A stretch of DNA of 64,000 nucleotides from Gymnogyps californianus (lineage: Eukaryota > Chordata > Aves > Accipitriformes > Cathartidae). Below the pieces are notes generated by a model. It saw nothing but the letters and a program-made list of their open reading frames with translations, was not told where the DNA came from and did not search any database. Each line of letters opens with the position of its first letter. Positions within the stretch are counted from its first letter, which is position 1. Shown here in pieces: positions 1-10,738 of the stretch. The stretch covers positions 12,505,794-12,569,793 of the forward strand of contig NC_059482.1 of the NCBI RefSeq assembly GCF_018139145.2. The letters run 5' to 3'. Made by a program: the position numbers and the translations under genes.

Positions 1-2561
1 TTTTTTTGTTTAGGTTTTTAATGGCCTGTTTCTTGTTGCTCTCATCAGAATTTTGATATATCCATGTTCTTTGCTTCATCTTGAATGAGAAAACACTATG
101 AAACTTGTGTTTCTTATTGTCCTATTTTAAGCTTGTAAATAATGACAAAGAGTTTGATTTGGGTGCTCTAATTGTGTTCCTGTTTTGTTCTAGTGACATA
201 ATAGAAGCAGATGTTGCGTTCCCTTTTAGTACAAGGTTTTCTATATGCCTGCTCATCAAGCGGGTCTAACAGAAAACTCTTCTGTAGCTAGTATTTGATT
301 AATATGATGGTTATGCCCATTTACCCCCCTATTTGAATGTGTGCACTTTCATTATAAAAGAAAATATAAATGGCATTGATCATAGCTGAAAAAATGGCTC
401 CTCCTGATGTCTTTCTGAATGGCAGTTGTAGAATGCTGTCTTTAGGGAAGCTTGCTGATTCTTGATTCATAAAGCTATTTTTCTTCATGTTAGAGATAGG
501 AAAAACTCAAAGTGGAAATGGAACTAGTGCCAGAAAATGCCAAGGGAGTTTCTTCATTCAGCTATTGGGAAGTTGACAGTTTAAATATACTCTTGTCCCT
601 TTCACTAAGTCTTATTATTATCTCTCTTTGCTCTGATGATTTCTGGAGTTATCAATGTGCCGCTAAGGTTGAAGCTGAGAACTATTAGAAATTCATATTC
701 CAAAATATGAATTAATTTCTTCATCAGAACAGATATTTCTTACTTGTTCTGCCACAAATTTTGATGATTTGTGCAAAGCTCTGTTGCTGTGATCATAAAA
801 AGATAAATAAAGAGGATATCAGTTAACTTTGGTTTTAGATAATGAGACTTTAAAGTTGACTTTTCTTTCTCAACTGATCAAATTTTACTTTTTTCATTAA
901 ACATTTGATTTTGATATCGCAAGAAGCAGTTTTATTGTTTTAAGATACCTCACTTTTTTCATTGTCCTGTTAGGACTCCGTCAGCTTGTGAGTTTCCCTG
1001 GATCTAGGAATGCAGGCAAGAAACAAGAGAAGAAATATCACTATTTTGTTAGGGATGCCATACCTCGAATTTATTTGATTAAGACCTGTGATGAATAAAA
1101 TTCCTCCACAAGAAGAGGTTTTTGCTATTAATAAACATTAAACTTTTTTTTGGTTCTGTGTGACCAGCCCTTCTTTGTAGCCTGATTTTTTTCCTACTGT
1201 GAGTCTGCAGTTCTCCTTTCTGAAACTGAAGAATTATATGTAATTTATTTCATGGGAATGTTTTATGCTTGCAAGAGATGAACAGACGTTTAGAAAATAA
1301 AGCTGCTAGTCACTAGTTTTGTTACAGCTACACTAGTGATCAGATTGTATGAATTTTACAGAATAGCTGTATTGGAATGGATGTTTCAGAGGCATTTCAA
1401 TCAAAAGTGGTGCCATTCTGAGCTTGAAACATAGGCTTAGATTTATTTTTCTAGCAGTGCAATCCTCAAAGATTATACTTCATGCACCGTTTTCAGGCAT
1501 GTCAACATCCCTTACAAAATACAAAGATGAGCGTTATTTCATAGAGGTGGCACAAAGTAATACAATAAAATGGATTTATTTCATCTTAATTTATTTAAAA
1601 TGTGCATAGACCAAACTGGGGTAAAATCTGTGAGATGAAATATCTTGTTCACATGAATATATTGGAGAAAAAAATCAACGCTGTTCTAACTTTGAAAGGA
1701 AAAGAGGAACATGTGGCCTGCTTTTACAGGCATGAATGGAAGTTGTTCTAGTGATGCATTTCACAATGTTTGCATATAGATTTAATTTTCTGATGTCCAA
1801 AACTATATATTCACTGTAGTCTGAGCTGTCCTGTAAACTCTGTTTGGGAATACTGTTCAGTGGCTATTGCAAGTCAGGACTTTTGTTTCTTTCCCTGGCT
1901 GCGCAGCTGATTTGAAGCGGTACCTAGTGACATAAGGCACAACCTCTGCTAATTATGATTAAAGACAAAATTTACTTTTTAATGTCATTAGTATTAGTGC
2001 TTTAAATACAGTTCCGAGTATAGAGCTGTACTGCCTCAGTGGAACCAAGTACATCTAAGCTATGATTAATCTTTGCTTAGAAAATGAACAGTCTGACAGC
2101 ATAGCAAGGCTTAAGTAGATAAAAAGCATACATGTAGTCTAACTTCATTGTTCTGGATAGTAACTTCTTACACAATTTGGACTATGTTCCCTAGGGTGTA
2201 CCTGACCATCATCTAAGCTGAAATTTCTCTAAAGCTAGTTCTCTGCATTCGCTTTGATACATGTTTAGTTTGTACTTTATCAAATACATCATCCCTCCAT
2301 CTCCCCACCTACAACTTTTCCATCTTTCCCCTCTACTTTCTATTTCAGCATGTAAGTGAATTAAAAGCTAGGCTGTTTGTGTGTGGTTTGTGTTTTTTCT
2401 TTTTTCCCCTCTCTTCCTCCCCCCACCTTGTTCACAACACCTGTCAAGGACAACAAAACTGAGTTATATCTCACAGAACTTTACAGGATGACAAGATGGG
2501 CTTTATCCTCTTACAGGGGAGACTACATGTGGACCAAACGCTGTCCTTTAGGATATTCTGT

Positions 2562-2580
2562 TTCAGTTTGTCAAACTGAA
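2562..2580. repeat. Short perfect inverted repeat
   Basis: The arms TTCAGTTTG and CAAACTGAA are exact reverse complements of 9 bases separated by one T. In AT-rich DNA of this length such a palindrome may occur by chance. No gene or terminator role can be supported. Confidence 0.5.
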
Positions 2581-2953
2581 GTTTTGAAACTCGGAGAGTG
2601 TCAAACTGCCAGAACTGTAAGTGGGTATGCCTGTTTCCTGCAGGTCTGTTTTTGCTGGGTGTAGATCTCAAAACACAAAAACCATTAGGCAGTGTAATGA
2701 GAAGGAGTTTTAAGGTCTAATTCTTTGGCCAGGCATCTGCAGATATGCAAAAAGATATCTGTTTAAAGTTAACATCTTCTTAGATTCACATAAGAAAATT
2801 GAAATGATTGTTTTGTAGCAAATAATCTATTGAAATAGTATTGAAATTGGATAAGCTAGTTCTATAACATTATACTATGCATGATAGTGTTAAATTTTAC
2901 TTTTAAAATTCCATCATTTTTTAATAAAAACTTGTAGTTACTACTATTCTGAC

Positions 2954-2974
2954 AAAAATATCAGTGATATTTTT
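2954..2974. repeat. Short perfect inverted repeat
   Basis: AAAAATATCA and TGATATTTTT are perfect 10-base arms around a single G. The arms are strongly AT-biased, so chance is a reasonable explanation. No flanking element was recognised. Confidence 0.5.
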
Positions 2975-3535
2975 AACTGACATGATGCTAAATAAAAAAA
3001 CCCTTAAGCTCAAAAAACGCAAATGAATGCAATGCAAGAATTTCGTTAAAAGGAAGTATGGCATGGTGGTATCCCTAGATTTATGACTGATGCATTGTAC
3101 TTTGTATCAAAAATAATATTTAAGCACTGCTTTTCATACATGAGAGTAGCAGTGATGTTTTTCAGATAATAGCTTTTGTTTTGTGTTTGTCAGAGTTACA
3201 GTGAAAAGCTTCAGTGACCACAGAAGTAAATATATGCTGTTTACATCTAACAGTAGTAAGTGTAGAGTTTGGCTTTGCCGTTGTCAGCCAGGAGTTCTTA
3301 CTGAGGAGTGTCATCAGCCTCTAGAGAGTTTTATGGATCTGAAGTCGCTTGAATTGGGCTTGACTGCATTAAAGGGGCATTACATGACACAAGCTTTAGA
3401 TGACTGGTTTATGTACTTGCAGTGTTACAGCAGTCAAGTTTCCTTTGCTGCTTGTTACTTGAAGACTACAACGGGTCACACTGTGTCAGCTGATGTGTCA
3501 GAATGTGAATGATACCAAAATAAGCATAAGATTAC

Positions 3536-3567
3536 AAAAAAAAAAAAAAAAAAAAAAAAAGAAAAAA
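3536..3567 (+). repeat. Poly-A tract (A25, G, A7)
   Basis: There are 25 uninterrupted A residues at 3536-3560, then G and seven more A. Poly-A of this length often marks a retroposed transcript. However, I see no AATAAA shortly upstream, no recognisable gene body and no obvious target-site duplication. It encodes the lysine run in an otherwise meaningless reading frame at 3493-3702. Confidence 0.85.
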
Positions 3568-4281
3568 AGATGGCATTACCAGGGCTTTGGCAAACATTGC
3601 CAGAATGCCAGGTTCTGGTGTAAGAGCACCCCAACACTGACAAATTTATGGCTTTTGTTATGTCAGCTGCCTTGCTTGCTTACTTTCACTACATCTCTGT
3701 AGATATAGTCTGTTAGGGTCGCAGCTCAGCACCACGAGTAAATATGAAACATCGTAGTGCAAAGCCCTGGGGAAAAAGCAGCAGCTTCAGCTCTGACAGA
3801 ACAGAGTTTTTGCTCTTATGTGTCTAAGGTGAGCAGAGGGTAAGAAATTGCATGAGTGCAGGAGATCAATGTACTAGAAGTACCACAAAAAATATCAAAG
3901 ATGTGGGAGACAATTTGGATTGCACTGAGAGTAAATTCACCAAACCTCTCTAGCCTGAAGATGACTGCCAGACAAGGTATACATTTAAATATGCATAATC
4001 ACCCCAAAAGTGTTGTAAAAACAGTTTTTAAATTTTCACCTGCAAATATTGTATTTAGTATTCTAAATAATGATGGGTGGCACCAAGATGTGATTACCTT
4101 GCTTCATTTGAACTAAATACACGGAGTTCAGAAATTTACTCAAATGACTAGGGTTACTTGCTTTGGCAGTGTTTGTCATACAGAAGTCTCATGGGACTGA
4201 AAATTGAGATGGGCTAAATACATGTTCTAGATAGTTTGTCTCCTGAAATTTTGGGAGTGAGTGTATGGGATTGAATTGTGA

Positions 4282-4301
4282 ACAAAAATGTACATTTTTG
4301 T
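4282..4301. repeat. 20-bp perfect palindrome
   Basis: ACAAAAATGTACATTTTTGT reads the same on both strands, with no spacer, centred between 4291 and 4292. The flanking bases do not extend the symmetry. It could be a dyad binding site or chance; nothing next to it suggests a gene. Confidence 0.7.
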
Positions 4302-7300
4302 ACCTGTCTCGTAGGTTTTTAATGACTTAAACGAAAGCCAGGATCTGAATAGCTGTAAACAAGGACAAATATTCAGTAATTTGTTCTGAACCTAGTTCCA
4401 TGTCTTTTGAATGTAAATTTTCTTTGGATGGTTCTGTAGTCTTGTGCATCTGGTAAGGTAGTGATGGTAGTAGATACTCTTGAGATGTATTGGATCAGTC
4501 ATGTATATAAAAATCAGTTCTGGCATGAAGCAGAGTGGTGCCTAGGTGAGTGGTAAAGTGGTAAAATAATTCCATTATTACAGACTGACAGGCTTTTAAC
4601 AGGAGCTAGGCATGGTCTTGTTTGTAAGGAGCTACATAGTTCCAGTTGGAATGTAACACATGGATTGGCTATTGCTTCAGCAGCAAGGAATCCTGTGATT
4701 ATCCTGAACGTATCAAGTTGTTCAGCTGGGAGGACTGAATACTGGAAGGGTGCTTGCAATACTTTGGAAGTATTGTGTAAGTTTTCTGTGCCCTGTCTGG
4801 GCATGGCGAGAGACACTTCAGTGCCCAAGTTACATATTCTTTTTAGCACACAGGACATTTGGGCTGCTATTGCTAGAATTGAATTAGATGGTTTTGAATG
4901 TTTAAGACCCCTTGCTGCCCTGGGTTCAGGGTGTTCTGTGGGGTTGGGTAGTTAGAATTAGCCCCGTCATGGAATGGCTGCTCAGATAATCCTTTGAGAA
5001 TGGTTTGCCTGTGCTAAAAGTACATTTGGGAATGGCTTCTCGTGTTAGGAGGATAGGTTGAAATCAAAATTACGAGTTCCTCTCATATTGTGGAAGAGGA
5101 ATCTGAAGTAGTCAGGAAGTTTAAAGCCAGTCATATACACGACTTGAGCTTCCTTGCTCTTGTGAAGGGTTCTGAGGTGAGGTTTATAGCGAGCTTAACT
5201 GGTAGCAAAAGCAGAAAAAATGTGTTTTATTATGGACATGCTGACATGGAAGCAGGAAAATACTCGGAAATATTAGGAAATAGTGCAAGACCATGCAGGA
5301 TTTCTCATTGGGTGCCTTTGATCTCAGTGGTTTCTCGAGAGGAATATATACTTTGGGCCAAATAACCTGCTAGTTCTAGAAAGGTGCAAATGCCTCTTGC
5401 TGCTTGGTCTGTTAATTTGCTGCATGAGAGCAAATGAATAGATCATTCTGTCCTCTGTGCATGAATTAACCTGTGAGGGGATAGTATAGATGATTGTTTT
5501 TAACCTGTTAGTGTCTGAAAGACATTCAGAACAAGTCCCAGTTTGTCTGTCGTCTTCCTTTTTTTATGCCCCAAAGCCTCAGTGTTGTTCAAAAAAGAAA
5601 TCTGTATATTGTTTTTTTTATTTTGAGTCTTTCATTTGCAATTTTAATATATACATAGCTAATATAGCAATGTAGTAACTAACATGATTAATAAAGCAGT
5701 TCAACTTGTATTTTATGAAAAATTTAAAAATGCACTATTTTAGAACTTTTGTAGATATCAATTTATTATTCCTTCAAAATAAATGAACGCTACATATGTT
5801 ATTTAGCATTTAAAATGGGAAAAGTTGAAATGGACATGAGTGCACATTTTAACTGAGTATGCTAAAAATCATATACCTCAATAACAGATTAATCCTTTTG
5901 TCATTGTTAATACATCTTTCTTGAATAGATATTGTTCCATTGACTTCAATCTTGGGTCCAGTTCAGCTGACCTTAAGAGAAACTTTGAATAATCAAAAAT
6001 GTCATATGTCTTTGAACAGGCTCTTGAACCTTTGTTTTTTTGTTCTTAACACCCGGAGTAGATGATGTTACTGTACTGGTTGAAGGATACAACGCAGAAG
6101 CAAGGTGAACTCTTAGGTTTGCTTCCATTTTAATCCGGAGTGGAATACAAAAATCATAGCTGGTTATGAACAGCTGTTGGCAAAAACTTCTATTTGTGTC
6201 AAGTATTGTGTTTTCCTGTTGTACTTTGACACTCACTGGACTACAGGGACACTGGTTTAATGTGATATATAGTGGAAAAAAGTGTAGAGCTGCAAAGAGG
6301 TGTTGGTTGCATAATGCACAAATTCTTCTCTGATGTGTCTTGTGCACCCCATTTGATGGTAGCAACTATGGAAAAAATAGTTAATTTCCCAAGAGAAGGC
6401 ATACTGTACGTGTTCAGTGACTAAAACATTAAATAGGAGAAGCAAAATAACATGGAAACCACAGGCTATGGTGTTACCAATTTTATGTCACAGTCTTGAC
6501 TGAACTTGGCATTATGTTTTGTATAACACAATGTCCAAAGTAACGTAACTAGAAATCCCTCTTCCTTAGTACCTTAAATATCTATTAGAGAAAAATGTGA
6601 CATATGTAGTTCAAATAAATGTGTGATTTTTAATGCTATCAAATATTTTATATGAATACTATGTTTTGTCTTAGCCTCAGGACAGCCTCATTTGTTTTCA
6701 AACCTGTTCGAATATCAATTATGTTGATAGGGGACAGAATTTCAATGTTTGCCATCTCATACCAGGTATGGAAACAAAAGCTGTATTTGTGTTTGCATGA
6801 GGATACAAATATATGTACATAAAAACTTCACATATACAGTGCTGTTGATACCATCTTAAAAGTCATACTGAGACTCTTGGAAACTGGACCAAAATTCTGT
6901 GCTGCAGTTTTTATATGTGCAAGACTTATAAGTGTGATGGTAAGCTTCTCTGAAACTGAGTTTACTGGCTTTTGGGTTAATTTTATAGGTTCCTTTCTCA
7001 TTTGTGTTTTGTTTAAAATATTGCTGACATCTATGGCTTGCCTTTCCCTCTTACAAAAGGGACTTCTTCAGCATCTCTTTGAACAATGATTAAATGTTAT
7101 TAGGTGTTGTGAAGGGAGAGAGGGTGGGGTTTGTTTGGACTTAATTTGTCTATAAGCTGTGATTCTTTCCAACTATAACATACAAGCTTCAGGGCTACTC
7201 TATCGTGTCAACTTGTCAGTCTTTAGACTCTAAGGTTTTATGCAGCAGTTTGTCCTTTATTAGTGTTCACAAAGCATTTATCATGCAGAGAGTGTTGCTA

Positions 7301-7703
7301 TAATTAAATTACACAAAACCAGTGAAACACAAAGTAGAAGTTTTAATCAAAGGTGTATTTTGCCTACCAATAAGACTGTTCAGTCTCCTAATATAGCCTT
7401 ATCTCCAGCTGACTTCCCTGTGTTTCTCCAGCTGCTTCCAAGACCTAATCCAATATTCCCCGGTGACTTATTCCCTGCTCCTAAGGACTGAGACAGCACC
7501 TGATGTCCTTTTACTTCCTCTTTGTCATCTTTGGGCATGACGTTGTGATTCAGTTTCTGTGTACTTTAGCCTGTGATGTCAGGAAAAGTGAAAAAGTACT
7601 AATAAGAAACCTCCTTAAAAAGAGTTGGTGTCTGTGTAAGTATTACAGACAACATGCTAGTATTTCAGCAAGGATAATGTTACTAAAGTGGATATTGTGT
7701 CTT

Positions 7704-7737
7704 GGGGTTTTTTTTGTTTGTTTGTTTTACTTTTTTT
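7704..7737. repeat. G/T-rich low-complexity tract
   Basis: A short G run is followed by a T run and TTTG units. The same pattern recurs at 41687-41776 and 42608-42646, and with different spacing near 20541-20617. This looks like simple low-complexity drift rather than a defined mobile element. Confidence 0.6.
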
Positions 7738-10195
7738 AACATTTGCATCAAAGGTTTTTTTCCTTTGTCTTTTCATTGTCCTTATTTTGTCTTCCTGCTG
7801 TACAGAATAATTGTTATTATTGATTCATTTTACTTGAAATTCTAATCTTCATTTAGCATATTCAGTTTTACCAAGCATTCATATGTCATAAGTAAGCCTC
7901 AAAACTAATTTCTTTTCTGATTTGTTTTATGTTAAGGTGAATTTGGAGTCTTGATTTCTCTGCAGCCAAGTTCATAGTAACTGATTTTTAAAACGTGACT
8001 ATGAAAATGAATGTGATGTTTTTGTTTTTTGCCTTTTTTTTTTTCCCCCCCTAGGATCACATTATCCAGCAACTGGGGCTTTAAAGAAAAAAAAGCATGA
8101 AATACTGGGAAATTAATAATATATTTGGGACATTTGTCAATACTGAGCATTTCACTGTATATGGATGGGTTAACAGTTTACCAGCTAATTACAGTCTCAC
8201 TTTGCTGTTTTGCTATCCACATTTGATCCTGACTTTTAAAGGAATTAGCTTCTATAAATTCTTGTTAAGATTAGTCAGATGACTACTAGCACTTTTATGT
8301 TGGTATTTATTTTGAATATTTAGCTTCCCTATGAGGGTAGTGACTATGTCCATTCTGGAGTGTGCTTTTCTTAGCTCACTTGAGCACGTGCCTGTTAAAT
8401 ATAGCATGAATGAAACCATCAATGTTTTACTGTTCTTATGTTGCTTCTCTGCCAGTTTCTTTTTTGCTTGCAATGCCATTTACACATAATTGAGTCTGGG
8501 ACAGACTGTGCATTTCTTCAGCTGAGGTTCAGTCTTGGCCCCTAAAAATTTTATGTCTATAGTAAGTCAGGCTTCCTTTGAATGAACGTGCTGATTTCTG
8601 AAGAAAGGCATATTCTTGGAATATTGCGAGTGATTATTAGACCATTTTCCTTAGTGTATTGCCCCACCCTCCATTGGCAGCAATCCCACCTTGACATGAA
8701 TCTTCTTTGCATTATATCAATGATTTTTTTGTATGTGCAGTGTACAAATTATTGTTTTTCAGTATCAGACAAACAGCATCTTACCTAAACTCTTTATCAG
8801 AACAAATATGCATAAGCAAATCTTACCTGGTTTAAAGTTTAGCTCCTTTATATACCTTTTACATTACCCCAGGTTATTTATAGCTTACTGGCTCATACTC
8901 CACACTTACCTAATTTTTGTAGGATTCCTTCCAAGACTGCATGATAATGGAACAACTTGTAGTGGTGAGTGACCTTCTCTAGCAGTAATTTTTTCCCTTG
9001 GGCATTGAAATTGATTTTCTTCATCTTGGCATGTGAAGAGTCAAAGTATGCCTCTTGCCCTGACTCTCCCATGAGCATACAGTGGCATTGGAAACAAATC
9101 ATGTGAATGCTGCAGCTTTTAGGGCATTCACTATGGCAGCACCAGGAAGAGGAGAACGTTTTTAGGCACTTTCCCTCTGTGCTGTGATATAATTTAGTTC
9201 AGAAACACCATTTACTGTGGGTTACATTCTGACAGATTGTTTTGGGGGTGTTTGAAGGTATGGGTGATAGAGGGATTCGTTTTACCTTTACCTGTGAAGG
9301 TCAGAGGCAGCATGTGCCACATGAGAGAATGCACCAAGCAGGATCTCTCTGCCCACGTTCTGATGATGGTGAGCCCTCTACTATTCCCTGCGCAGAGCTA
9401 GAAAATTCTAGCCTCTGTGTGTGTATTTAAATATATATGTTTATGGTTAACACCGGGCTAAATACGCTATCTTTGCTTGGATACGTGCAGTCCCTTTATG
9501 ATAATATTACATTCAGTATATTTGAAATTCATGAGTAAGTGTCTACTGTGAGAAAGCCTATATTGATATCAGCGTGTAGCCTCACAACAGCAAAGCTCCT
9601 TGTGTGAATATGGTATCATCTGTTCAAAACAAGAGTTCAGTATGTGGTGGTCTAGTGTCTGTATGGGCAAAAGGAAGTATATGCCTGGAACATTGTTATG
9701 CCTAGAAATTTATTTCTGGCTATAGCTATGTAGTTAGTATCTTTGAACTTTTGATATACAATGCGAAGAAAATGAAACATAATTTATCAATAAAATAGAC
9801 AATTGTTTCTGCTTGTAGTTACAAAAACTTCTGAGGATTTACTGAATCGGATAAAATATTATCGGGGAGCAGGCCAGTATGTTTGGTTGGGGAGAGTTTC
9901 ATTTTGTTTGCCTTTTGCATATACAAAAGGTGAAGGGAGAGGATAGCAAAGAAAGATTGATACTTTAGAAGAGGCCAAGTGAAGGTATTCTTCCTTCATT
10001 TTGTCATGGTTTAGGCCCAGCCAGCAACAAAGCACCACGCAGCTGCTCGCTCACTCCTCCCCCCTGGCGGGATGGGGAGCAGAAAATACAATGAAAAGGC
10101 TCGCGGGTCGAGACAAGGACAGGGAGGGATCACTCAGCAATTATGGTCACAGGCAAAACAGACTGGACTTGGGGAAAAAAAGGAAATCAACTTAA

Positions 10196-10201
10196 TTTGT
10201 T
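10196..10201 (-). promoter_or_regulatory. Decayed LTR poly-A signal (AACAAA)
   Basis: On the minus strand, AACAAATTAAG lies where members of this LTR type, as I remember them, carry AATAAATTAA. One base change would explain the loss. It sits about 190 bases before the LTR end, downstream of the promoter as expected for an R/U5 border. The comparison is from memory. Confidence 0.4.
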
Positions 10202-10424
10202 ACCAGTCAAATCGGAGTAGGATGATGAGAAATAGAACCATATCTTAAAAACACACCTTCCCCCCACCCCTGCCTTCTTCCTGGGCTCAGCTTTGCTCCC
10301 AATTCCTCTGCCTCCTCCCCACCAGCGGCACAGGGGGACGGGGAATGGGGCTTGCGGTCAGTTCATCACACGCTGTTTCTGCCGCTCCTTCCTCCTCGGG
10401 GGGAGGACTCCTCACACTCTTCCC

Positions 10425-10620
10425 CTGCTCCAGCGTGGGGTCCCTCTCACGGGGGTCAGCCCTCCATGAGTTTCTCCAACTCAAGTCCTTTCCACGCACT
10501 GCAGTCCTCCACGAACTGCTCCAGCGTGGGCTTTCCCACGGAGTCACGGCCTTCTCCAGGCCCAGCCACCTGCTCTGGCGTGGGGTCCTCCACGGGCTGC
10601 AGGGGAATCTCTGCTCCGGC
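10425..10620 (-). repeat. Degenerate internal repeats in LTR B
   Basis: The motif CTGCTCCAGCGTGGG (plus-strand sense) or a close variant starts at about 10425, 10516, 10570 and 10611 (the last truncated to CTGCTCCGG). Spacing is irregular, roughly 91, 54 and 41 bases. Between them recur TCCTCCACG and CTGCAG-like words. Variable-number repeats of this kind inside an LTR change its length between copies. They also keep a minus-strand frame open at 10287-10685, which is not a gene. Confidence 0.7.
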
Positions 10621-10731
10621 ACACCTCCTCCCTCTCCCTCTTCACTGACCTCGGTGTCTGCGTGGTTGTTTCTCTCACACCCCACTCCTCTCTTCGCTGC
10701 AGCTCTTTTCTTTTAGCAGTCTTTCCCCTTC

Positions 10732-10738
10732 TTAAATA
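10732..10738 (-). promoter_or_regulatory. Probable TATA box of LTR B
   Basis: The minus strand reads CATATTTAAGAAGGGG. The TATTTAA core lies about 140 bases inside the 5' end of the LTR and is followed by purine-rich sequence, a plausible U3 promoter position. Activity cannot be judged. Confidence 0.45.

Larger units (their letters stand above)
1..10001. other. AT-rich non-coding stretch, no gene recognised
   Basis: No reading frame here resembles a protein I know; the longest are under about 130 codons, have no coding-like composition and overlap others on the opposite strand. Seen inside: a 20-bp perfect palindrome (4282-4301), a 10-bp-arm palindrome (2954-2974), a 9-bp-arm palindrome (2562-2580), an A25 tract (3536-3560), a G/T-rich low-complexity patch (7704-7737) and a long pyrimidine run ending in CTAG (8032-8054) that looks like a splice acceptor but leads to no long open frame. 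I see no LTR or clear LINE end. It could be intergenic or intronic. Confidence 0.6.

Noticed and set aside
3493..3702. Frame with a polylysine run
   Set aside because: The lysines are translation of the A25 tract; the rest is unremarkable.
4514..4955. Overlapping frames of 96 to 114 codons on both strands
   Set aside because: Neither has recognisable motifs, and overlap on opposite strands with similar length suggests locally low stop-codon density rather than a gene.
8032..8098. Very strong pyrimidine tract ending CTAG at 8054, as for a terminal exon
   Set aside because: The following frames stop within 9 to 14 codons and there is no upstream exon or poly-A signal in reach.
10287..10685. 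132-codon minus-strand frame in a GC-rich block
   Set aside because: It lies wholly inside LTR B and is kept open by the GC-rich internal repeats. LTRs of this type do not encode this as a known gene.
10345..10716. 123-codon plus-strand frame
   Set aside because: It is the opposite strand of the same LTR B repeat block, with low-complexity Ser/Pro/Leu-rich content.
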